Of a DNA stretch of 14,355 nt, positions 1-6,278 are shown one piece after another; positions within the stretch are counted from its first letter, which is position 1; every line of letters begins with the position of its first letter. A program made the position numbers and the translations under genes. Origin of the DNA: Planctomycetota bacterium (lineage in GTDB: Bacteria > Planctomycetota > Phycisphaerae > UBA1845); the NCBI GenBank assembly GCA_024278775.1, contig JAJRSP010000187.1:1-14355 (forward strand). Direction: 5' to 3'. The notes beneath the pieces were generated by a model, which ran no database searches, had not been told where the DNA came from, and saw nothing but the letters and a program-made list of their open reading frames with translations.

Positions 1-83
1 CGGCGTCGGCGTCCGAGGCGGATATCACGCAGTCAATCGACAACGCCATGATCGCGGCCGTCGCGTCGCTCTGCGTGGATTGA
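1..83 (+). CDS. C-terminal end of an unidentified protein (5' truncated)
   Basis: An open frame enters from the left edge (codons begin at position 3) and ends at the TGA at 81-83. The visible residues read ASASEADITQSIDNAMIAAV followed by ASLCVD, an Ala-rich, probably helical tail. The frame has no internal stop and the GC-rich codons resemble those of the genes downstream, so this is plausibly the end of a real gene. With only 26 residues no family can be named. No terminator hairpin is visible directly after the stop. Confidence 0.4.
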   Translation, partial: ASASEADITQSIDNAMIAAVASLCVD

Positions 84-237
84 AGTCGCCCGTCCTCTCG
101 CTGACAGTGACCGTGTGTCCTACGTGCTACACTGTTCGCACGTGTCTGTGCAACCGCCGTTGATACAGAAGCCGCCGAAATCGCTATTCGTATACACTCG
201 CCGAATGTCCGATTGCTTTTTCAGCGTCATTTCCCCT

Positions 238-266
238 TTGAACAACCCACGGTGCCGTCGTATACT
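238..266 (+). promoter_or_regulatory. Sigma70-type promoter
   Basis: TTGAAC (238-243) and TATACT (261-266) are separated by exactly 17 bp, a near-consensus sigma70 arrangement. The predicted transcription start is near 273. A purine-rich GAGGGGAGGG stretch and an ATG at 321 lie just downstream. The promoter looks intact although the gene it would drive appears decayed. Confidence 0.5.
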
Positions 267-320
267 GGGCGCGTCGAGTTGTTGTAGTTCGTTTTTTTCC
301 GAAGAGGGGAGGGCGTTCTT

Positions 321-740
321 ATGGCACATCGGCAGCGTTTGATTTGCGGCCGACGGATTTCGAATCACCACACCATCTTCCGCGTCGTTTCGCTTGCGAC
401 CAGTATGCTCGACGCCGTTTCCGCCGACGCATTCGCGTCCTTCCACTATAGGCGGGCTATGCTGTCAACTTGGTGGCGACTTCGCCGGTGATGGCGCAAA
501 GTGTGCCACGACGACATCGACGATGTCTTTGCTACGGAAATCTTTCGTTCGTCGTTGGATGGTACTGCCCCCGAGCTTGTTGTTCCGATGAGTGGTTTTG
601 AGTCTAGGGCTGTGGCGTTTGACACAGTCAACAGCAAACTCTGCGAATCGCTGGATCCACCCGGTGCTTGTTCCATGAGGCGTACCCATCCCGGACGCCT
701 CCGCCTGGGCGCTGCTCGCCCCTGCTCTCTCCGCTACTAG
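321..740 (+). pseudogene. Decayed secreted protein with a YWTD-like repeat
   Basis: From the ATG at 321, preceded by a purine-rich Shine-Dalgarno-like stretch, the frame reads a basic start and then a hydrophobic segment ending in ADAFA (FRVVSLATSML...), which resembles a signal peptide. It stops at a TGA (489-491). The same frame then stays open to the TAG at 738-740. It contains IFRSSLDGT (540-566) and RAVAFDTVNSKL (606-641), which resemble the 'I-x-R-A-N-L-D-G' and 'P-R-G-I-A-L-D-x-x-x-G-K-L' elements of YWTD/LDL-receptor class B propeller repeats. The usual YWTD core is not intact. In another frame (679-807) the sequence reads VPIPDASAWALLAP, then a hydrophobic run and VVLRQPR, faintly like a PEP-CTERM tail. 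The simplest reading is a remnant with a nonsense change and a frameshift. Alternatives are two unrelated small ORFs or chance. No family search was possible. Confidence 0.35.
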
Positions 741-842
741 TACGGTTGTCCTTCGCCAACCGCGTGACAGTGCGTGTGAAGCGGGTTTTCTTGAGTTGAC
801 TTGTTGAATGTCGCATTTCTCTCCGGTTTGGTGAGCACCGGC

Positions 843-870
843 TGTTTGGAGTTGTCGTTCGTTCCAAACA
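843..870. repeat. Inverted repeat upstream of the SPFH operon promoter
   Basis: TGTTTGGA (843-850) and TCCAAACA (863-870) form a perfect 8-bp inverted repeat around a 12-nt spacer. It is centred about 65 bp upstream of the predicted start of the zinc-ribbon/SPFH transcript. It could be a regulator site or a weak hairpin ending transcription from the left. No T-run follows, so an intrinsic terminator is unlikely. Confidence 0.4.
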
Positions 871-906
871 AGTCGTCAGGTTATAACACCACAAGCCGAG
901 TCTCTG

Positions 907-915
907 TGTTATACT
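907..915 (+). promoter_or_regulatory. Extended -10 promoter for the zinc-ribbon/SPFH operon
   Basis: TGTTATACT (907-915) matches the extended -10 form TGn-TATAAT with one mismatch in the hexamer. The hexamer 17 bp upstream (CACCAC) is not a recognisable -35, as is common for extended -10 promoters. The predicted start near 922 gives a leader of about 28 nt to the ATG at 950. Confidence 0.4.
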
Positions 916-949
916 TCTGAAGGAAGCAGTTCTCGAAAGGTGTTGCGCG

Positions 950-1177
950 ATGGTATATGGTCCCATGACGTTGATCGTGACGCTCTTGTTGGGCGTGCTA
1001 CTCGCTGCGGGACTGTGGTTGCTGCGGTGTGCGTATCAGTCGCCCAAAGGGTCGGACGTAAGAGTCTGCTCATCTTGCAAGAACGGCAATCGAGCGGAAG
1101 CGCGGTTTTGCGCCCATTGCGGCAAACCGTTGGACCATGGTCCGTGGGATGGCACGGCGTGTAATGATACGGCGTAG
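950..1177 (+). CDS. Small membrane protein with a C-terminal zinc ribbon
   Basis: This 75-residue protein has one N-terminal hydrophobic segment (about residues 6-27) followed by a short soluble tail. The tail holds two CxxC knuckles, C40-S-S-C43 and C54-A-H-C57, separated by ten residues and ending in CGKPL. That is the layout of the double zinc-ribbon/zinc_ribbon_2 families, so a single bound zinc is expected. A GAAAGG sequence at 935-940 supports the ATG at 950. It ends in TAG 35 nt before the first SPFH gene, on the same strand and behind the same likely promoter, so co-transcription is likely. Free-standing membrane zinc ribbons often act as small adaptors, so a role in assembling or tethering the SPFH complex is possible, but that is inference from position only. 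Confidence 0.75.
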   Translation: MVYGPMTLIVTLLLGVLLAAGLWLLRCAYQSPKGSDVRVCSSCKNGNRAEARFCAHCGKPLDHGPWDGTACNDTA

Positions 1178-1212
1178 CTGGTTCGGAAGGTTCTTTTCAG
1201 AAAGGTTCGGTC

Positions 1213-2799
1213 ATGTCTGACATGGGTGATCCCTATGCCACACCAATGAATCGGCAACCGTTGTCGTGGGTGCGTGCCGTGGGCGGCGGAGTAGGTATGT
1301 TGGTTTTGTTTATCAGTCTGTTGTTTTGGTTCGTCATCCGCGTGGAGGTGAATCCTGATAAGCTGCTTGTCTACGTGAACAAGACCGGAAAACGACTGCC
1401 GGCCGAGTTGACAGACGAGTTTGGTGATCAGGTCGTGCTCTATCCGGAGTTGGTGTCGCGCATTGCGGAGATTACCGGCGAGTCGGCGGAGGCGGTCAGG
1501 CTCGGCTATAAGGGCATCCGGTTCGAGGTGCTGGGTGAGGGGCGGTATTTCCCCAATCCTTATTCGGTCAAGCCGATGACGCTCCCCGCGACGATCATCC
1601 AGCAAGACGAGATGGGCGTGTTGATCCGGAAGTTTGGCAAACCGTTGCCCTATCCCAAGACGGTGGCCACCGAGCCTGATGAACGCGGTCCTCAGGCGGA
1701 GATTCTTCGTCCGGCCAAGCACTACATCAACTTGTTGGCGTATGACGTGCAACGGTTCAAGGCGGCCCGGATTTCAGAGGGGCACGTTGGCGTGGTGACG
1801 TTGCTCTCGGGTGACGAACCAAAAACCAAGAACACCTACACCGTGCAACCGGGGGAGAAGGGCGTGCAGTCGAAGACGGTTCCGCCGGGTCTGGAGTACT
1901 ACAACCCCTACCTCAAGCAGATTGAAATCGTAGACGTGCGCAGTCACAAGTACGACATGCTCGGTGACGACGCCATTCAGTTTCCTTCCAGCGATAGTTT
2001 TACGATCGCCATCGAGGGGACGATCGAGTGGGCGCTGCGTCCGGAGCATATCGCCCGAGTGACGGTGGAGTATGGAAACGAAGCGGACATTCTCGACAAG
2101 ATTATTCTTCCCAACGCTCGCAGTATTTCTCGCATCCAAGGGTCCAAGCTTAGTGCCAGAGAGTTCATCAACGGCAAGACACGTACGGCGTTTCAGGATC
2201 AGTTTTTGCATGAGCTTCGTCGGGAGTGTTGGTCACAGGGAATCGATATCAAATCGGCGTTGGTGAGGGATATCAAACCGCCCGCCGAGATCGCCACACT
2301 CATCTCGCAGCGCGAACAGGCCGACCAGGAGATTGAACGATCCACCAATCAGATGGAAGAAGCCAAGTCCAAGTCGCTACTGGTAGAGCAGCAGGAGCTA
2401 CAGGAGCAGAACAAGGCACTCGGTGATGCCCGGCGTGAAGTGGTGACCACGGTGCAACAGGCGAAGCAGCGGAGGGTGGTCTCTGTGACGCGGGCGCAGC
2501 GTGAGTTGGACGTGGCGAAGCTGGAACTGGAGGCTGCGGCCAAGCTCGCCGCGGCGATTCGTTCTCGTGGAGAGGCCGAGGCCAAAGTGATTTTATATGA
2601 CTACCAGGCCCGTGCGGAGCCGCTGAAACGCGCGGTGGACGCCTTCGGAGGCGGCACGACGTATGCGCAGCAGTTCTTCCTACAAAAGACCGCACCGGCG
2701 ATCCGCTCGGTCTTGTCGAATACCGATGGCCCTTTCGCAGAAGTATTTAGACAACTGCAATCCTTCAAGACGACCTCGTCGAAAGGGGGTTCCGAATGA
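1213..2799 (+). CDS. SPFH/band 7 (flotillin-like) membrane protein, first paralogue
   Basis: A 528-residue protein with a short N-terminus, one transmembrane helix (about 23-42) and a long C-terminal part. Three similar beta-rich units follow the membrane segment: about 49-127 (VLGEGRYFPNPY), 132-187 (GVLIRKFGKPLP ... VATEPDERG) and 190-247 (GVVTLLSG ... PPGLEYYNPY). The SPFH core follows (about 240-365, with VDVRSHKYDM and REFINGKTR), then an Ala/Glu/Gln-rich coiled coil (about 365-465) and a conserved tail around DAFGGGTTYAQQFFL. This order matches flotillins and HflK/HflC-type proteins, which oligomerise into membrane cages or microdomains and can control proteases. The start has AAAGG seven bases upstream. 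The gene ends in TGA overlapping the next start (ATGA), implying translational coupling. The exact cellular role is unknown. Confidence 0.88.
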   Translation: MSDMGDPYATPMNRQPLSWVRAVGGGVGMLVLFISLLFWFVIRVEVNPDKLLVYVNKTGKRLPAELTDEFGDQVVLYPELVSRIAEITGESAEAVRLGYKGIRFEVLGEGRYFPNPYSVKPMTLPATIIQQDEMGVLIRKFGKPLPYPKTVATEPDERGPQAEILRPAKHYINLLAYDVQRFKAARISEGHVGVVTLLSGDEPKTKNTYTVQPGEKGVQSKTVPPGLEYYNPYLKQIEIVDVRSHKYDMLGDDAIQFPSSDSFTIAIEGTIEWALRPEHIARVTVEYGNEADILDKIILPNARSISRIQGSKLSAREFINGKTRTAFQDQFLHELRRECWSQGIDIKSALVRDIKPPAEIATLISQREQADQEIERSTNQMEEAKSKSLLVEQQELQEQNKALGDARREVVTTVQQAKQRRVVSVTRAQRELDVAKLELEAAAKLAAAIRSRGEAEAKVILYDYQARAEPLKRAVDAFGGGTTYAQQFFLQKTAPAIRSVLSNTDGPFAEVFRQLQSFKTTSSKGGSE

Positions 2800-4472
2800 A
2801 ACGCCGTGTGATTCTTATCGGTTTGGGTGGGTGCTTTGTGGTGCTGGCGGGTGCGGGTGTTCTCGTGTGGACGACGTGCCGTGTGTATGTACCGTATGAC
2901 CGTTGCGCCGTGTTGATTCGCAAGATGGGTGACGTATTGCCGCAAGGACAGCGGGTGGCGACGGAGCCCGGTTATCGCGGGATTCAGGTGGAAGTCCTCG
3001 GTCCGGGGCGCCACTTCTACAACCCGATCGTTTGGGACTGGGAGCTCAAACCGCTGACGGTGGTGCCCTCGGGGAACCCGAGCACGTGGGAGTGGATTCA
3101 TTCTCTCGATGAACGCCAGCGCGATCAGCTTCGGGCCGGTACGTTTGAGTTCAAAGGTGAGTTTCCTCAGATCGGCGTGGTGACGCGCCGCGTCGGACCG
3201 GTGGCACCGGCCGGGCAAATCATCGTCGACCGCAAGAGCGGCATGCGGGGGATTCTACGCGAGGTGCTCACACCGGGCACGTACAAGCTCAATCCGTATG
3301 TGTACGATATCGAGCTTCACCCGGCCGTGGTGATCCCGGCTGGTTTTGTGGGGGTCGTGACCAACCTCTTTGGTGATGGACGACCCGACAAGCCCGCCGG
3401 GGGCGCGCCGGGCGACGACGTGACGGATAGAGATGCCAACGACATGATGGTAAGTTCCGTGCCGTCGTTGGCCGAGCGCGGTCACCGAGGCACGCTCCGT
3501 GATGTCTTGCAGCCGGGTGTCTATTTCATCAACCCCAAGCTTCAGAAGGTGACGCTCATCGAGATCGGTTTTAATGAATATTCGCAGATCAAAGTCAGCG
3601 ACACTGAGAACTATCGGATTCCCTTTCCGTCGGACACGGGGTATGACATCAAGGTGGGGGTGACGGTGGTGTGGGGGATCGATCCGGCGCACGCGGCGGA
3701 AATCATTAACGAGTTCGGCAATATCGATCGCGTGTTGGATAAGGTCATCGGTCCGCAGCTACGTTCGATCGCCAGAAACGTCGGCTCCACGTATGCCGCC
3801 CGCGACTTTATCCAGGGCGAAAAGCGGGAGAAGTTTCAACGGGCCATGACGGCTGAGCTGCAACGGATCTGTCGGGCCAAGAACATCGACGTGCTGCTGG
3901 CATTGGTGAGAGAGATTGAGGTTCACGCGCCGGGGGCCGGTACGGCCGAAGGTGATGTCACTGAAGATCTGAAACGAACAATTCAAGAGAGTTTTGTGGC
4001 CATCGAGAAGCAACTGACCAACGCGAAGAAACGCGAGGCCGCAGCCGTGCGCGCCACGCTCGAAGAAGAACGAAAGAAGATCGACATCATGCGAGAGACG
4101 ATCAAGGCGGAGACGCGCGTGCTCGTGGCGAACATCGGAGCAGACGCCGAAAAAGAAGCGGCCACCATCGACGCCCAGGCGGAACTGGAGGTGGCTACGA
4201 TTCGCCAGCAGGTGGCCGCTCTGACGGCCCAACGTGTCGAGATTCTCGGTCGGGCCAATGCGGACGTCGAGCGACTCAAGAATGAGGCCGAGGCCAAAGG
4301 TTATGAGATGTTGGTCAACGCCTTCGGTAGCGGAGAAGCCTACAACTTGTACACCTTTGCGGAGCATTTTCAGCCGGAGTCGATACGCCTGTTCTTCGCC
4401 GGAGACGGAACCCTTTGGACGGATCTGTCGCGCTTTGAGGAGTTGGGTGCGGCCAAGCTATTGGATAAATAG
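2796..4472 (+). CDS. SPFH/band 7 (flotillin-like) membrane protein, second paralogue
   Basis: A 558-residue paralogue of the preceding protein. It has an N-terminal membrane helix (about 5-26) and three beta-rich units: about 36-90 (VLIRKMGDVLP, VATEPGYRG, EVLGPGRHFYNP), 125-180 (GVVTRRVG ... REVLTPGTYKLNPY) and 183-256 (GVVTNLFGDG ... RDVLQPGVYFINP). The SPFH core is at about 257-380 (ARDFIQGEKREKF) and a charged coiled coil at about 395-500. The tail NAFGSGEAYNLYTFAEHF aligns with the equivalent tail of the first paralogue. The start overlaps the previous stop by 4 nt, with AAAGGGGG six bases upstream. Two tandem, co-translated SPFH genes recall HflK-HflC, whose products form a mixed ring, so a hetero-oligomer is likely. 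Unlike HflKC, no ftsH gene is in view. The partner or client protein is unknown. Confidence 0.88.
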   Translation: MKRRVILIGLGGCFVVLAGAGVLVWTTCRVYVPYDRCAVLIRKMGDVLPQGQRVATEPGYRGIQVEVLGPGRHFYNPIVWDWELKPLTVVPSGNPSTWEWIHSLDERQRDQLRAGTFEFKGEFPQIGVVTRRVGPVAPAGQIIVDRKSGMRGILREVLTPGTYKLNPYVYDIELHPAVVIPAGFVGVVTNLFGDGRPDKPAGGAPGDDVTDRDANDMMVSSVPSLAERGHRGTLRDVLQPGVYFINPKLQKVTLIEIGFNEYSQIKVSDTENYRIPFPSDTGYDIKVGVTVVWGIDPAHAAEIINEFGNIDRVLDKVIGPQLRSIARNVGSTYAARDFIQGEKREKFQRAMTAELQRICRAKNIDVLLALVREIEVHAPGAGTAEGDVTEDLKRTIQESFVAIEKQLTNAKKREAAAVRATLEEERKKIDIMRETIKAETRVLVANIGADAEKEAATIDAQAELEVATIRQQVAALTAQRVEILGRANADVERLKNEAEAKGYEMLVNAFGSGEAYNLYTFAEHFQPESIRLFFAGDGTLWTDLSRFEELGAAKLLDK

Positions 4473-4502
4473 GGGCCGAAAACAGGTGACTCTCCCTATT
4501 TA
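4466..4502 (+). repeat. Inverted repeat overlapping the stop of the second SPFH gene
   Basis: TAAATAGGG (4466-4474) and CCCTATTTA (4494-4502) are perfect 9-bp inverted copies around a 19-nt loop. The left arm contains the TAG stop codon. An 8-bp tandem direct repeat TTTAATGA (4499-4506, 4507-4514) follows. It may stabilise the 3' end of the operon mRNA or act as a weak terminator. The AT-rich stem and lack of a T-run argue against an efficient intrinsic terminator. Confidence 0.4.
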
Positions 4503-4620
4503 ATGATTTAATGATCGCTGTAGTTCCCGGAGTGACCGATCACGCGTCGCGTTTTCTGCAGGGGAGACACATGCCGTCGGGTGGCGGACGGTGGGCCGGC
4601 GGAGGCAGGAGCGTAGCGCG

Positions 4621-4947
4621 ATGGCGACGGTTCGCAAGCACGAGAGCGATGAAGACCTGGCGGTATCGACCTACTCGGGTGGTGCCAACGTCGTCAAGGC
4701 GGGATTTTCGTTTTCGGAACGCGGCGCGGGGGACATGGTCTGCATCGCGTCGTGTGTCGTGCAAAACAGTTCGGGGTCGAGTAGCAATTTCGCCCGGGCC
4801 AGGATGTTTTCGTTTACCGGAGCCTCGGCCGCACACACGGATGATCTGGCCTACGATCCGAGCGCGAACGTATGGCGCGGGGCCGGCGGTATGGACGTGA
4901 TCGACGCGGGCCACGGTTTGGTGGAGGTCTATCTCGGTGGCGGTTAG
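4621..4947 (+). CDS. Beta-repeat protein of unknown function, N-terminal part (probably split)
   Basis: A 108-residue frame from ATG 4621 (AGGAG at 4607-4611) to TAG 4945-4947; an in-frame GTG at 4591 is an alternative start. No signal peptide or membrane segment is visible. The pattern FSFSERGAGDMVCIASCVV aligns by eye with LTFTPSAAGDYFVLATAEC and LTYPVATAGDHLLIAAAHV in the next frame. It is therefore the first of three related units of roughly 110-125 residues. This unit is incomplete here: its expected last strand (ATMRDAHVVGIQKL, matching YMRHARLWAFRGD) is encoded in the following frame, just past the TAG. I read the two frames as one broken gene of about 396 residues. The family is not recognised. 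The Gly/Thr/Ser-rich alternating pattern suggests beta-sandwich or jelly-roll modules, as in surface or appendage proteins. Confidence 0.55.
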   Translation: MATVRKHESDEDLAVSTYSGGANVVKAGFSFSERGAGDMVCIASCVVQNSSGSSSNFARARMFSFTGASAAHTDDLAYDPSANVWRGAGGMDVIDAGHGLVEVYLGGG

Positions 4948-5809
4948 CGCGACCATGCGAGACGCCCACGTCGTGGGTATCCAAAAACTTTCCAGCGACG
5001 AGTGGGCCACATCCACCGGCGCGAGCAGCACGACATCTTCCGCGTTTCAGGACAAGATCGCCCTGACGTTTACACCAAGCGCTGCGGGTGATTACTTCGT
5101 GCTGGCCACGGCGGAGTGTCGCCACGACACGGCAAGCCACCGGATGGAATGCCAACTTGATCACGGCGGTACGGCGATCGGTGTTTGGCAGATGACACCG
5201 GCCAGTGCCGGCGAATACCGAACGTGGGCCGTGCTCGTCAAGCTGGCGGCGCTCTCCGGACCGCAGACGATCAGATTGCAGTTTCGGCGCGTCACGGCCG
5301 TTGGTACAAGCTACATGCGCCACGCGCGACTCTGGGCCTTTCGCGGGGATACGTTCCGAAACGTGGGCTATGCCGAGAACGCCACCACCCAAACACAAAC
5401 CGCGACCACGATGACCGATGCGTTGGTGCTCACCTACCCCGTCGCGACCGCCGGCGATCATCTTCTTATCGCGGCCGCACATGTGACCGGGCCAAACGAT
5501 TATGCGATTCGCGGGACGCACGCGTTGCTGGTGGATGGCGTCACCAAGGCGACCGACTCGCTACGACGTCACACGGCCGTCTTGACCAACGACATGGCGA
5601 GTTTTTTGTACGCCGAAGTCGTAAACTTTTCGACGACGGGCCACAAGACAATCAAGTTTCAGCAGCGGCGTACCGACACCGGGGTGGGTGTATCAAGCGT
5701 GTTCACGCGGCAGGCCATCGTGGCGTTGGAACTTCCGGTAGCCGGTCCAGCTCGCGTGGTGTCGCTGGGGCAGGTGTTCCTCAGCGATCGCGTGGCTTAC
5801 TCGGGATAA
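4937..5809 (+). CDS. Beta-repeat protein of unknown function, C-terminal part
   Basis: A 290-residue frame beginning at GTG 4937, or ATG 4955, and ending in TAA. It holds two further copies of the unit that starts in the upstream frame: about residues 14-135 (AGDYFVLATAEC ... IRLQFRR ... HARLWAF) and about 136-268 (AGDHLLIAAAHV ... IKFQQRR ... RQAIVALEL). A short tail ends in LGQVFLSDRVAYSG. The first residues (to about VVGIQKL) look like the closing strand of the previous unit. GGAGG (4923-4927) lies nine bases before the GTG, so coupled re-initiation giving a separate protein is also possible, with an 11-nt overlap. No catalytic motif, signal peptide or membrane helix is seen, and no function can be assigned. 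Confidence 0.6.
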   Translation: MAVSATMRDAHVVGIQKLSSDEWATSTGASSTTSSAFQDKIALTFTPSAAGDYFVLATAECRHDTASHRMECQLDHGGTAIGVWQMTPASAGEYRTWAVLVKLAALSGPQTIRLQFRRVTAVGTSYMRHARLWAFRGDTFRNVGYAENATTQTQTATTMTDALVLTYPVATAGDHLLIAAAHVTGPNDYAIRGTHALLVDGVTKATDSLRRHTAVLTNDMASFLYAEVVNFSTTGHKTIKFQQRRTDTGVGVSSVFTRQAIVALELPVAGPARVVSLGQVFLSDRVAYSG

Positions 5810-6007
5810 GCCGCCCGTCCCCCCCGCTTGCTTCACCTACGGCGACGAACGGTGTTCACGACCGCCGATTGTGTCTTTCCCCTGACATTCACTCCTGCTG
5901 GTACCACGTTTCACAACTATGGCGACTATGATAGCGCTCTCTGAGCTGCCTGCTTTTGCTTACGCGGCGATGGAACGCCGAGCCTTGCACGAATTCTCGA
6001 AACCGCG

Positions 6008-6021
6008 CGGGCTGAAGCCCG
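6008..6021. repeat. Short REP-like palindrome
   Basis: CGGGCT and AGCCCG flank only two bases, inside the context GCGCGGGCTGAAGCCCGAGG. GGGCTGAAGCCC-type palindromes recur between genes in many GC-rich bacterial genomes as REP-like interspersed elements. Only one copy is seen in this window, so membership of such a family is inferred. Confidence 0.35.
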
Positions 6022-6068
6022 AGGCTCAGGTAGTCGTGGAGCTTATGAAATGCGGTGCTAGCGCCCGC

Positions 6069-6097
6069 TTGACAGTTCGCTTCAGGCTGTGAACAAT
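6069..6097 (+). promoter_or_regulatory. Candidate promoter for the coiled-coil/BRCT-like gene
   Basis: A perfect TTGACA (6069-6074) is followed after 17 bp by AACAAT (6092-6097), which matches four of six -10 positions. Transcription would begin near 6104, giving a leader of about 175 nt before the ATG at 6279. Confidence 0.4.
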
Positions 6098-6278
6098 GTC
6101 CTGTCCGGCGCGGAACGTCCGGAAAGCCGGGCGGGAAGCCCTGATAAGCGGGTTGTCGGCGTTTTTGCGCGGTGGCGTTGCCGTGCGGGCGGCGGGGGCG
6201 TGTGGCTTGTTTCGGGCGTGACGGGTCGGATCCCAACCAAACGATAGGGTTCACTACGCAGCGGAGGTTGCTCAACAG

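Larger units (their letters stand above)
5810..6278. other. Intergenic region without a convincing gene
   Basis: These 469 bp contain no frame with a coding character that I trust; the minus-strand frames are Arg/Pro-rich and lack a start with a ribosome site. The region holds a tight GC-rich palindrome (6008-6021), a TTGACA-containing promoter candidate (6069-6097) and the GGAGG ribosome site (6263-6267) of the next gene. Confidence 0.5.

Noticed and set aside
120..446. A 108-codon minus-strand frame with a Cys-rich end (GGCTDTCEQC)
   Set aside because: It overlaps the plus-strand promoter and decayed gene, has no family resemblance and no clear ribosome site. The cysteines alone are not enough.
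84..949. A structured RNA such as RNase P RNA, tmRNA or 6S RNA
   Set aside because: I looked for the conserved cores (for example GAGGAAAGTCC of RNase P RNA, or a tRNA-like tail of tmRNA) and found none.
1036..1752. A 238-codon minus-strand frame over the zinc-ribbon and first SPFH genes
   Set aside because: It is Arg/His/Leu-rich, has no recognisable motif and is antisense to well-supported genes.
4814..5521. A 235-codon minus-strand frame across the split beta-repeat gene
   Set aside because: Its composition is Arg/Gly/Ala-rich. The plus-strand frames show internal repeat homology, which supports them as coding instead.
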